From NCBI RefSeq assembly GCF_003626755.1, contig NZ_RBCJ01000003.1, positions 1,121,859 through 1,185,858 on the forward strand: a stretch of 64,000 nt of DNA, in the 5' to 3' direction. Position 1 is the first letter of the stretch. Every line of letters starts with the position of its first letter. The translations under genes were made by a program, and so were the position numbers. The stretch is from Ulvibacterium marinum. GTDB lineage: Bacteria > Bacteroidota > Bacteroidia > Flavobacteriales > Flavobacteriaceae. The notes under the pieces were generated by a model. The model worked only from the letters and a program-made list of their open reading frames with translations, made no database searches and had not been told where the DNA came from. Below are positions 7,750 to 15,250 of this stretch, piece after piece.

Positions 7750-10257
7750 ATGAAACATTTTTTACTTTTGATCGCTAGTCTAACCCTACTCGGAACGAGC
7801 TATGGTCAGAACTATAATTTCTTGGGGGAATACACCTCGGATGGTACCCCGAAATATTTTGATGGAAAGGATGAGGTCTCACAACAGACTTTAGATCTTA
7901 TAGCAGATGCCCTTCCTGAGGGATTCCCTGTTCCGGATTATAATCCACAATATATTACATCCGGATATGATACCGATATTGTGATAAAGGAAACCGCCGA
8001 CGTTTGGGTAACCTTTGTGGGCGAAGGTGCCGGGTATAAGAACGTACTTGGATTTTATACCTACGATACTTCCAACCCATCATCCGAAACACCGCGTCCA
8101 GAGGACATCACCATTGTTTTTCCCAATGTTTCGGCCAAATACAGTGGAGGTAGCCTGGAAATTGGCCACAAGGTAAAGCTTGGCCGTTTTTCTCCAGGGA
8201 CTTCTATTGGTTGGGTATTATTGGCCAACGGATGGAAAGGGAGGGTTACCTCTGGACTTTGGCAATTGTACTCCGGTACACAATACAATCCGGAGCGGGA
8301 GGAAAGCCTTCGTTATCATAACGTTTTATTGAACGACCCGGACAACGAGCGGATCATCCTCGGGTTTGAGGATATCCGAAGGGATTATGCCAGTTGCGAC
8401 CAAGATTTTAACGACGCCTTGTTCTATATAACGGCCAACCCTTATACGGCTATTGAAACTACCAATTACAATAAGATTACGGATCATGCTCCGGTAAGCT
8501 CAGGGAATGATGGTGGTCTGGAAAGTAATGGGGATTTGGCCCGTTTGATCGCAAAGCGAAATTTTGACCGTAACAAGAGCAACAGCTTTAAGAACACCAA
8601 GAAAAGGCAAAGCAAATACGACAAAAAGACATATAAGTCCCTGGGGGCCAAATCCGGTCAACTAGATGGTTATTTTCCTTCCTCGGGGATGTTCGGTACG
8701 GAGACCACCTATATCTCCAGTCCGGAAGACCTGTTGAACATTACCAATGCGGAAAACATCTTTTCCATCGACTATTATGAAGGGGCCAGTCGTGTTTCTG
8801 CGGCCCTGGCGACCGAGACGAAAGGTAAAGTGTATAATCATACCAAAACCATTTGTGATCGTTTGAACGACTCCCAATTGTTGGATGTCCGTACGGTTAC
8901 CCTTCAAGGTCATGAACTGGTCTATTCCCAATTACAGCGGGCCAATGGGTCCATAGAGTATGCCTTGACCTTCTCGATTAAAAATGAGGGCGGCTCGCAA
9001 CGTCTCTATAGCTTGTGGAATCTGGATGCCTATCCTAAAGGGGATTATCGCAACTTTCAGGTATGGGGCAATAGCATGGGCCAGGTGACTACTTTGGTAA
9101 ATCATATTCTAAATGCCTTATCACAGCAAAAAGAATTGAAAACGTTTAAAGGAACGGATATTCTCCCAACGGTCTTTATCAAAAATGGCTACTACAAGGA
9201 GGGGAAGCTACATCTCAATGTGGTGAACAAAGTAGGCGCAAGCTGGTTGAATATAGATGGAAATTATAAAGTGAACGAGCAGGAGCAGGAACGCAATCTG
9301 AACAAGATGATTACGCTAAGCGGTGCTTGGGAGGAAGAGGTGATTGTGGATACCGGGTATTTGTTCGACATTGGCATATCCATATTGGCCGAGAATTCCT
9401 ATCAGCATGATGCCATGTATTTGGCAGATGGCCCTTGGGGCGCCGATATGAACCCCAATGTAGATGCCATTGCCGAGTTTGAAATTAAGGAGCATTCGGA
9501 GGCCATGCCCAAGGACGGTCATTCCATAGAGCGAAGTGTAAGCGCAAAAGGTGAAGTACGGGAAACCATCAATATTTTCCGAAACCTATTGGCCGGGGAT
9601 TTGCAACTGGATGTTACCGACTATAATTTTTTACAGTTCAACATTCAAAATGACAGACCCATAGAGGTAAGCTTGGTGACAGATGCCACGGATCGGTGGG
9701 AAGAGCGATTGCGATTTGCCTTGGAACCCTACACCGATGCTACATCCCAGCGTATTGCGCTCACCGACTTTAAAAATCACGAAGGCAAGCCTATGGACTT
9801 TACCCAAGTGAAGACCGTTGTATTCTCCGTACAGGGGGATTACCAAACCTATGCACCGTTTACTTTGGAAATTGAGGGTATGGCACTCACCACTTCAGAT
9901 ATCCCTGAGGAAGAGGAGGATGAAGAAGAGGAAACGGATGAAACGGTAATCCTGGCGAATTTTGATTCCGTGGAAAGTGTAACGGTAGATCCGATTATTG
10001 AGTACGTTGAGTTAAAACACTATCCCAACCCCTTTATCGAATATACGGTAGTTACCTTACCCGCCGAAACGGAAAAGGTTGCTGTAAGCTTAACGAATCT
10101 TGGCGGACAAACTGTATACCAAAATAACTTGGGAACTGAACAAAATAAAAGTGCGGTACGTTTGGAGGTGCCAGGGCTACATCCTGGAATGTATATATAT
10201 ACCATCATGGACTTCCAAAACGGAAGGACCTACCGCGGAAAATTGATCAAGGAATAG
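7750..10257 (+). CDS. secreted DUF4114 protein with type IX sorting domain
   Basis: 835 residues. Signal peptide 1-20 ending SYGQ. Residues about 90-230 form a DUF4114/LruC-type domain (VFVGEGAGYKN-like start, GWVLLANGW, and an acidic FEDIRRDYASCDQDFNDALF block that looks calcium-binding). A long middle region without a recognised family follows, then an acidic linker (EEEEDEEEETDE, near 720) and a C-terminal type IX sorting domain (YPNPF, then LTNLGGQTVYQ, and GMYIYTI near the end). It should cross the outer membrane by T9SS and be anchored at the surface or released into the matrix. Promoter module P3 places it with the polysaccharide genes, suggesting a matrix protein; that is inference. 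Confidence 0.85.
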   Translation: MKHFLLLIASLTLLGTSYGQNYNFLGEYTSDGTPKYFDGKDEVSQQTLDLIADALPEGFPVPDYNPQYITSGYDTDIVIKETADVWVTFVGEGAGYKNVLGFYTYDTSNPSSETPRPEDITIVFPNVSAKYSGGSLEIGHKVKLGRFSPGTSIGWVLLANGWKGRVTSGLWQLYSGTQYNPEREESLRYHNVLLNDPDNERIILGFEDIRRDYASCDQDFNDALFYITANPYTAIETTNYNKITDHAPVSSGNDGGLESNGDLARLIAKRNFDRNKSNSFKNTKKRQSKYDKKTYKSLGAKSGQLDGYFPSSGMFGTETTYISSPEDLLNITNAENIFSIDYYEGASRVSAALATETKGKVYNHTKTICDRLNDSQLLDVRTVTLQGHELVYSQLQRANGSIEYALTFSIKNEGGSQRLYSLWNLDAYPKGDYRNFQVWGNSMGQVTTLVNHILNALSQQKELKTFKGTDILPTVFIKNGYYKEGKLHLNVVNKVGASWLNIDGNYKVNEQEQERNLNKMITLSGAWEEEVIVDTGYLFDIGISILAENSYQHDAMYLADGPWGADMNPNVDAIAEFEIKEHSEAMPKDGHSIERSVSAKGEVRETINIFRNLLAGDLQLDVTDYNFLQFNIQNDRPIEVSLVTDATDRWEERLRFALEPYTDATSQRIALTDFKNHEGKPMDFTQVKTVVFSVQGDYQTYAPFTLEIEGMALTTSDIPEEEEDEEEETDETVILANFDSVESVTVDPIIEYVELKHYPNPFIEYTVVTLPAETEKVAVSLTNLGGQTVYQNNLGTEQNKSAVRLEVPGLHPGMYIYTIMDFQNGRTYRGKLIKE

Positions 10258-10307
10258 GCAAGACCTTCATATTGATTGGGATCAGAAGTGAGGTTTTTAG
10301 TGCGATT

Positions 10308-10339
10308 CGGCCCCGTCTTAGGACGGGGCCGTTTTTTTT
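10308..10339 (+). terminator. rho-independent terminator of the DUF4114 gene
   Basis: Perfect 10-bp GC-rich stem CGGCCCCGTC (10308-10317) / GACGGGGCCG (10322-10331), loop TTAG, then eight T. Confidence 0.93.
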
Positions 10340-10425
10340 AACCACCCCGCCCTGTGCATTCCTCCCCTCACCGAAGGGAGCCCGCCCGAACGGAACTGGC
10401 GGGGTGTCCGGAGGACGGAGGGGTT
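10339..10425. repeat. GC-rich palindromic repeat, upstream copy at the DUF559 ORF
   Basis: Starts with the 14-mer TAACCACCCCGCCC (10339-10352), which recurs exactly at 10818-10831 on the other side of the DUF559 gene. It contains the inverted pair CACCCCGCC / GGCGGGGTG and the words GCCCGCCCGAACGGAAC and GGAGGACGGAGGGG. It is much richer in GC than its surroundings. The same words recur, degenerate, at 10966-11080, 12020-12045 and 19131-19160. Confidence 0.7.
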
Positions 10426-10450
10426 TCCAAATAAACAGTACATTTAAAAC

Positions 10451-10810
10451 ATGAGCAAGCTGCACAATCGGAAATACCTTAAGGATTTCAGGAAAGAATT
10501 GCGGAACAATTCCACCAAGGCCGAATCTAGGCTATGGAAGGTTTTACGAAAGAGGCAGCTCGAGGGTAGGAAATTCAGAAGGCAACACAGTATTGATAAT
10601 TACATTGTTGATTTTTATTGTCCGGAGGAAAAATTGATTGTGGAGTTGGATGGTGCGATCCATTACAATTCGTTTAACGAGGCCTATGATATTAAACGTA
10701 CCCGGGAATTGGAAAAAATGGGTTTTACGGTAATCCGATTTGAAAACATATGGGTCTTTGAACAAATGGATATGGTACTTGATGGTATTGAAAATGCGTT
10801 TCAGAATTAA
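10451..10810 (+). CDS. DUF559 endonuclease-like protein
   Basis: 119 residues, full length for DUF559 (PD-(D/E)XK fold, related to Vsr very-short-patch-repair nucleases). Visible blocks: LRNNSTKAESRLWKVLR, GRKFRRQHSI, YIVDFYCPEEKLIVELDGAIHY (catalytic D, ExK-like E-L-D) and TVIRFENIWV near the end. It is flanked by copies of one GC-rich repeat with an identical 14-mer on each side. DUF559 ORFs embedded in repeats are common in Bacteroidota, and a role in repeat dispersal has been suspected by analogy with RAYT proteins, but no function is shown. Confidence 0.85.
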   Translation: MSKLHNRKYLKDFRKELRNNSTKAESRLWKVLRKRQLEGRKFRRQHSIDNYIVDFYCPEEKLIVELDGAIHYNSFNEAYDIKRTRELEKMGFTVIRFENIWVFEQMDMVLDGIENAFQN

Positions 10811-10817
10811 GTCTTTC

Positions 10818-11085
10818 TAACCACCCCGCCCGTTGGGCACCCTCTGCATTCCTCTCGCACCGATGTTCATCGGTACTCGTCGGATGCAATATAAGGAGGG
10901 GATTCTTTACTAAATTCTTTTTATCTTTTTAGCTGTCATATCAATTGAATAGTTAATTCAAAGGTTCTCCCCTTTTTAAGGAGAGCCCGCCTGAACGGAA
11001 CGGGCAGGATGCTGAAAGCAGAGGGGTTCTAAAATACAGGTGCCGACAGGCGGAGGGGTCGAACTAAACACCCCTTCTCCCACCA
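10818..11085. repeat. repeat-rich gap after the DUF559 gene
   Basis: Part of a 459-nt gap (10811-11269) without a gene. It opens with TAACCACCCCGCCC (10818-10831), contains the perfect palindrome ACCGATG-TT-CATCGGT (10859-10874), then an AT-rich part, then a second degenerate copy (GCCCGCCTGAACGGAAC, GCAGAGGGGTT, GGCGGAGGGGT; about 10966-11070). The remaining 11085-11269 is AT-rich and must hold the CPBP gene promoter, but I see no clear -7 box. Confidence 0.65.
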
Positions 11086-11269
11086 TGCATTGATATCGAT
11101 CTTCCCCAAGAACAAACGTACCATAGAACAAAAATTAAGATGGCTATATATATATCCAATGTCTACATTTTACAATTCAACCCGCCTTGACGATAATCCA
11201 GCATAAACCGCTTTCCAAGTCGATGGATTAGTTTGATTTTGCACGCATACTAATCTAAAAACTAGAAAG

Positions 11270-11932
11270 ATGAACAAACTGACTTTAAAACAAATCGCAA
11301 TTCCACTGGTTACTCTGGCCATTATTATTTTCATGTATTTTGGGCCGATCACCAGGACCATATTTGAAAACCTAATTATTTCTGCAGTAATAATTATCGC
11401 CAACACTATTGAATACAAGGGAAAACCCTTTGCCGCACCTGGGTTTTATCGCGAAAAATTCAATGTAAAAAACCTACTGGTTCTTGCCCCATTGACAGCA
11501 TTTGGCCTATTTGTGTTCTACGTCTTTGCTTTAGTTCCTGGAATCGAGATGCTCACTGGAGTTCCTATTACCTATACAAACACGGCCCAATTGAAAGGTG
11601 ATCTTCCAACTACTATCACCTGGTTATTCGTAATTTGGGCCACTGCAGCGTTTGGAGAAGAAATTATTTTCCGTGGCTATTTTATGCGACAGTTCGTCAA
11701 ATTCTTTGGGGATCGTAAAATCAGTCTTGCTATTAACATGCTAATCTTTTGTAGCTTCTTTGGATACATGCATATGCAGCAGGGAATCACGGGACAAATT
11801 GTGGCAACTACTGTAGGAGCTCTCTTTTTTATCATATTCTACCTACGTAAATACGATTTGTGGTTTATGATTATGATACATGGTTTTTTTAATACCCTGG
11901 GGATACTCAGTTTTTACTTTGGATTGGCTTAA
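11270..11932 (+). CDS. CPBP-family intramembrane metalloprotease
   Basis: 220 residues with about six membrane segments. All three CPBP motifs are present: EExxxR as E130-E131-R135, FxxxH as F164-H168, and HxxxN as H204-N208. The family (Rce1/Abi-like) includes prenyl-protein endopeptidases and proteases tied to bacteriocin immunity. There is no peptide or transporter gene beside it, so the substrate is unknown. It stands alone between repeat-rich gaps. Confidence 0.85.
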   Translation: MNKLTLKQIAIPLVTLAIIIFMYFGPITRTIFENLIISAVIIIANTIEYKGKPFAAPGFYREKFNVKNLLVLAPLTAFGLFVFYVFALVPGIEMLTGVPITYTNTAQLKGDLPTTITWLFVIWATAAFGEEIIFRGYFMRQFVKFFGDRKISLAINMLIFCSFFGYMHMQQGITGQIVATTVGALFFIIFYLRKYDLWFMIMIHGFFNTLGILSFYFGLA

Positions 11933-11979
11933 CCTTAGTGATCAGTTTAGTTACCCTTGTCGATGGATCGCTATTCTGA

Positions 11980-11995
11980 TCCCGAGTGCTCGGGA
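11980..11995. repeat. short perfect palindrome
   Basis: TCCCGAG-TG-CTCGGGA, a 7-bp stem with a 2-nt loop just after the CPBP gene, followed by degenerate pieces of the GC-rich repeat family (GGGCGGGCAGGTCC, 12027-12040). No T-run, so it is not a typical terminator. Confidence 0.55.
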
Positions 11996-12130
11996 ACTAT
12001 GTCCGAATCCACTCCGCTTACCTATAGGGCGGGCAGGTCCAAATTTCTTCCGTCGGTTCTAAAACAAATAAAACGTAAATTTAACTGTTACTGACTGTTA
12101 TACGATACCGTTATACGCAAGCAAAGAAAT

Positions 12131-12745
12131 ATGAACTTTTTGAAAAAGATTTTTGGATTAAACAATTCTCAAAAGGATAAGAGTCTTGGAAACTTTATTG
12201 TTGCTACGTTAAATGACAAAATTATGCCTTTAGACAGAGGCGAGGTTTATGAAGACCCGCTAGACGAATTTATTCAAAAGAATGGGATAGGCGAAGTTAC
12301 TGGTGGTGGAACCATGCAGCACGAATCAGGAGAAATTGACTTTTGCGATGTTGAAATCCGACTTAACTCTGACAACGTAATTCACGATGAGATTAAATTG
12401 ATAGTAAGTAAACTTGAAGAATTAGGCGCACCTAAAGGTTCCAAATTAACTATTGAACAAACTGAGGAAGTTGTTGAATTTGGAAAGTTAGAGGGTTTGG
12501 GCCTATACCTAGATGGAATAAATCTATCTGATGAAGTTTATAAAAACTCGGACTCAGAAGCTCTTGCAAACGAAATAATCAAATTGGCCAATATAAAAAG
12601 TCAGATAATCCGATATTGGCAGGGAAATACAGAAACAGGCTTATATTTCTATGCAGATTCATTTGACGCCATTAAGAAAGCGATTTCCAATTTTGTTAGC
12701 TCACACCCGGAATGTGAAAATTCAAGAATAGAACGCGTTGCCTAA
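12131..12745 (+). CDS. hypothetical protein
   Basis: 204 residues, soluble, acidic, no signal peptide. I do not recognise a family with certainty. Visible features are a GIGEVTGGGTMQ turn, the repeated phrase CDVEIRLNS, and two halves of similar length suggesting an alpha/beta fold. Upstream is GTTATACGCAAGC; right after the stop is a CCTAATAAGCC / TATACAACAAT boundary. Base composition is AT-rich compared with the polysaccharide genes to the right, suggesting accessory DNA. An immunity-type or stress role is possible but unsupported. Confidence 0.6.
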   Translation: MNFLKKIFGLNNSQKDKSLGNFIVATLNDKIMPLDRGEVYEDPLDEFIQKNGIGEVTGGGTMQHESGEIDFCDVEIRLNSDNVIHDEIKLIVSKLEELGAPKGSKLTIEQTEEVVEFGKLEGLGLYLDGINLSDEVYKNSDSEALANEIIKLANIKSQIIRYWQGNTETGLYFYADSFDAIKKAISNFVSSHPECENSRIERVA

Positions 12746-13143
12746 TAAGCCAATATACAACAATACCCATAATTCATTATGGTTTTGTGCCACATCAAAA
12801 AGTATTAATCAACGGCTGAATTCTAAGAGGAATTATCCTGGTTCTTATGCCTTTCTCTCCTGTTGACGGTTCGTAAGAGGCAATACAAGATGAGGATTCT
12901 TTTGTAAAACCCAAAAATCCTTCTCGTACCAACCCCGGATACCTATCTTTCCCAAAGAACAGCCGTACCATTTTTGTAGGGAAGTTCTTTTATATAAAGT
13001 AAACTTTTAACTTTGTGTAGCACAGATAATCAGCGTATGCTGGATAGCGAATTGACCTATTTTAATAATGGATATATAATCAATGATCATATCCACCACC
13101 AATAGTTAATGGTTGTATACAAGTGTTAGAAGCAAGCTAAAAA
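12746..13143. other. 398-nt gap with paired inverted repeats
   Basis: Two ends mirror each other: TATACAACAAT (12754-12764) and ATGGTTGTATA (13109-13119) match in 10 of 11 positions as inverted repeats. Just inside the left one is CCATAAT-TC-ATTATGG (12767-12782). A TAACTTTG box (13008-13015) fits the Bacteroidota -7 consensus and could start transcription of the HEPN-like gene, leaving a leader of about 120 nt. No ORF of note. Confidence 0.5.
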
Positions 13144-14133
13144 ATGAGGAAACGAGATATCATAAAAGAGATTACAGCAGCCAAAAACAGATCGGAATTT
13201 TATGGTAGAAGCGAATTGCAATCGAGATTCTTTGAGATAGATTTTGCGTTGAACGAACTTTCCAACGGTAAAACAGAACTTAGTAATGAATTCCTTAGGT
13301 ACATTCCAATTACTATTGTTGCATGCTTTGAATCTTTTTTTCGAACAATTGTCTCAGAGCTAATCGAATTTGGGGAGCCTTATACGGAAAATGTGTTGAA
13401 GTTTAATCAAACGAAGAGTATAAAATTTGATTTTAATATTGTCAACGAAATCCAAAGAAAAACAATTACCGTTGGAGATTTTATAGCTCATTTTCTCTCT
13501 TGTAACAACTTAGCGGACTTTAACTCTAATCTATCCATACTTACACAAACAGACTTTTTGAATGAATTAAAAAACTTCAAACCAAAAGGTATGCGTATGT
13601 TAATGACTGGCAATTCCGAAAAGTTTAGAAACAATTTTTCCAGAATTATTACTTCAATAAAGAAAGCATTTGAGCTACGTCATATTTTCTGCCATGAGTA
13701 TGCAACTAAAGTCAAGGTTGAATATGAGGAAGTAAAACTAATCTATGAAGATTGCAAAATCTTCCTAAATCAAGTTGATGGATTCATAGTTGATTTAATT
13801 TACCCTTATATGCCGATTACAAAGGTGGATATTAAAGACGATTTAGAAAAATCTGAATCTGAATTAGCAGAAATCGTTGAAAAAGTAAAAAATCTAAAAC
13901 CCATTGGGGAATTTTGCGGTTATGATAATACGGAATTTGATGAGGTTATCAATAAATGGAAAACATATCGTAATGCAAAAGCAGATTTAGAATGTTACTG
14001 TTATGACGAACCTTCATTACAACCTATAGTCTATTTAGACGTAATGGTTGATTTGACGCGCAAGATGATAGTTGATTTGAATGACGATTATGAGCTAAAA
14101 AAGCCAGCTACTAACAATGGCTATAATCAATAG
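13144..14133 (+). CDS. HEPN-like hypothetical protein
   Basis: 329 residues, soluble, mostly helical. The segment ELRHIFCHEYA holds R179-x4-H184, the spacing of the HEPN ribonuclease motif (Rx4-6H), inside a helix-rich context, and the N-terminal part (IPITIVACFESFFRTIVSEL) resembles the first helices of HEPN domains in the MAE_28990/RiboL-PSP group. HEPN proteins are RNases in toxin-antitoxin and anti-phage systems. No antitoxin (MNT) gene is adjacent; the neighbours are small hypotheticals. The stop codon lies inside an inverted repeat (GGCTAT/ATAGCC, 14119-14135), so the last residues NGYNQ come from the repeat. The family call is tentative. Confidence 0.5.
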   Translation: MRKRDIIKEITAAKNRSEFYGRSELQSRFFEIDFALNELSNGKTELSNEFLRYIPITIVACFESFFRTIVSELIEFGEPYTENVLKFNQTKSIKFDFNIVNEIQRKTITVGDFIAHFLSCNNLADFNSNLSILTQTDFLNELKNFKPKGMRMLMTGNSEKFRNNFSRIITSIKKAFELRHIFCHEYATKVKVEYEEVKLIYEDCKIFLNQVDGFIVDLIYPYMPITKVDIKDDLEKSESELAEIVEKVKNLKPIGEFCGYDNTEFDEVINKWKTYRNAKADLECYCYDEPSLQPIVYLDVMVDLTRKMIVDLNDDYELKKPATNNGYNQ

Positions 14134-14135
14134 CC
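14119..14135. repeat. inverted repeat at the 3' end of the HEPN-like gene
   Basis: GGCTAT-AATCA-ATAGCC, preceded by CTAACAAT. It resembles the palindrome after the previous gene (CAACAATACCCATAAT-TC-ATTATGG, 12760-12782): both have AACAAT directly before a short stem. The stop codon TAG (14131-14133) is in the right arm. Confidence 0.55.
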
Positions 14136-14166
14136 GAACAGTTGACAAACATCTGCAAAATCTCAG

Positions 14167-14583
14167 TTGAAATTGAAAATCTTCAGCTTTTTTGTTGCCC
14201 ACGGACTTAAAATGGGTGGATTCTTTATGGTCATCATTTCTTGTGTTTTGATATACAATAGCATCGTTGATAAAAAAATAATAGCGGAGAACAGAATTGT
14301 ATCGGCCAGAATTTTGGAAACACCACCTGACTGCAATAACCTTGGACGGAGAGGGAGAGGTGGATATTACAAATTGGAATTAAATGGACAAATTTTCATA
14401 AAAAACGGGAATCGACTTGTTTGCGAAAAGCTTTATGGAAAGGACAAGATTAATGTTTATACAAATTTCAAGATGGATAAAATCTTATTTCTTGACGAAT
14501 ATGAAAAATCTAAAGATATTCTATACGGGACAATACTTATGTTTATAGGAATTGTCATTATCATAAAAAGCTGGAAGAAATAA
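14167..14583 (+). CDS. small membrane protein, DUF3592-like
   Basis: 138 residues if started at the TTG at 14167; an ATG at 14212 gives 123 residues. Hydrophobic segments near residues 16-32 and 118-135 flank an extracytoplasmic-type beta region (RIVSARILETPPDCNNLG, KLELNGQIFI, KINVYTNFKMDKI). This layout resembles DUF3592 proteins, but the match is loose. It lies 34 nt after the HEPN-like gene and has similar AT-rich composition. Confidence 0.55.
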   Translation: MKLKIFSFFVAHGLKMGGFFMVIISCVLIYNSIVDKKIIAENRIVSARILETPPDCNNLGRRGRGGYYKLELNGQIFIKNGNRLVCEKLYGKDKINVYTNFKMDKILFLDEYEKSKDILYGTILMFIGIVIIIKSWKK

Positions 14584-14631
14584 AAACGTTTGCCAACAAG
14601 GGTTCCCAATAATGGCACCAAGATAGTTTAT

Positions 14632-14718
14632 AAACCTGCCTGCTGGTAAGCAGGTTTAGTGCTTAGTTGGACATTTTCCGTAACATAAAATACGACTAGT
14701 TGTAAAGGTTCACAACTA
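14632..14718. repeat. two hairpins between small hypothetical genes
   Basis: AAACCTGC (14632-14639) / GCAGGTTT (14650-14657) with a 10-nt loop, and TAGTTGT (14697-14703) / ACAACTA (14712-14718) with an 8-nt loop. Neither has a T-run. The first resembles CCTGC..GCAGG palindromes scattered in other flavobacteria. Confidence 0.5.
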
Positions 14719-14796
14719 ATCACATCCCTAAACGTTATAGGTAAAGCCAACCAATTTGGAAAATATTTAGGTTACCTTTAATTGATACGCTTTCTT

Positions 14797-15069
14797 ATGT
14801 TAGGATATTATGGGAAAATCAGCAATCAATTTAATCTGTCCCAGGTTAAAAGAAGAAAGATAAGGGAGTTCAAAGATGTCCTTACAAACAGTTCTGGTGA
14901 TAATCCACCTCGATTCAGGGACATTCCACCCGAGGAATTAAAGAAGATCAAAGACCGAATCCGAAAAGAAGCCGCAATTGAAAATCGGCAGGAAATTCGG
15001 AAAAGACTGCTTGCATTTGCTGGGGCCATTTTCTTTATCTGGCTCCTAATTAAAGCATGCACTCATTAA
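14797..15069 (+). CDS. small membrane-anchored hypothetical protein
   Basis: 90 residues from the ATG at 14797; a TTG at 14782 would add five. A charged N-terminal half (QVKRRKIREF, PPEELKKIKDRIRKEA) is followed by one C-terminal hydrophobic segment (LLAFAGAIFFIWLLI), giving a tail-anchored layout with most of the protein in the cytoplasm. Small proteins of this shape are frequent in Flavobacteriaceae and have no known function. Confidence 0.5.
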   Translation: MLGYYGKISNQFNLSQVKRRKIREFKDVLTNSSGDNPPRFRDIPPEELKKIKDRIRKEAAIENRQEIRKRLLAFAGAIFFIWLLIKACTH

Positions 15070-15250
15070 ACACAATTTAACCTACATATATGAATTTCTA
15101 TGATTTAGCACATCCTTCCCTCTAACCAACACTATTATCCTCTATTAAACCTTGAACAAAATGTAAGCTTCCCTTAAAACTGAACTGTTTGAATTGAAAT
15201 AGAGCCCATAAGCTGATAAGATTTCCATAAAGAACTTACGGATTATATCA

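Noticed and set aside
10272-10454. 60-codon ORF between the DUF4114 gene and the DUF559 gene
   Set aside because: It is read through the terminator and GC-rich repeat; composition is that of the repeat, not of a protein.
11880-12062. ORF overlapping the end of the CPBP gene
   Set aside because: It shares bases with the protease in another frame and continues through the palindrome and repeat pieces; no independent evidence of coding.
12746-13143. Integron attC site
   Set aside because: GCCTAAT and GTTAGAAG at the ends resemble attC core sites, but the sequence is far longer than known attC sites, and no integrase gene is in the window.
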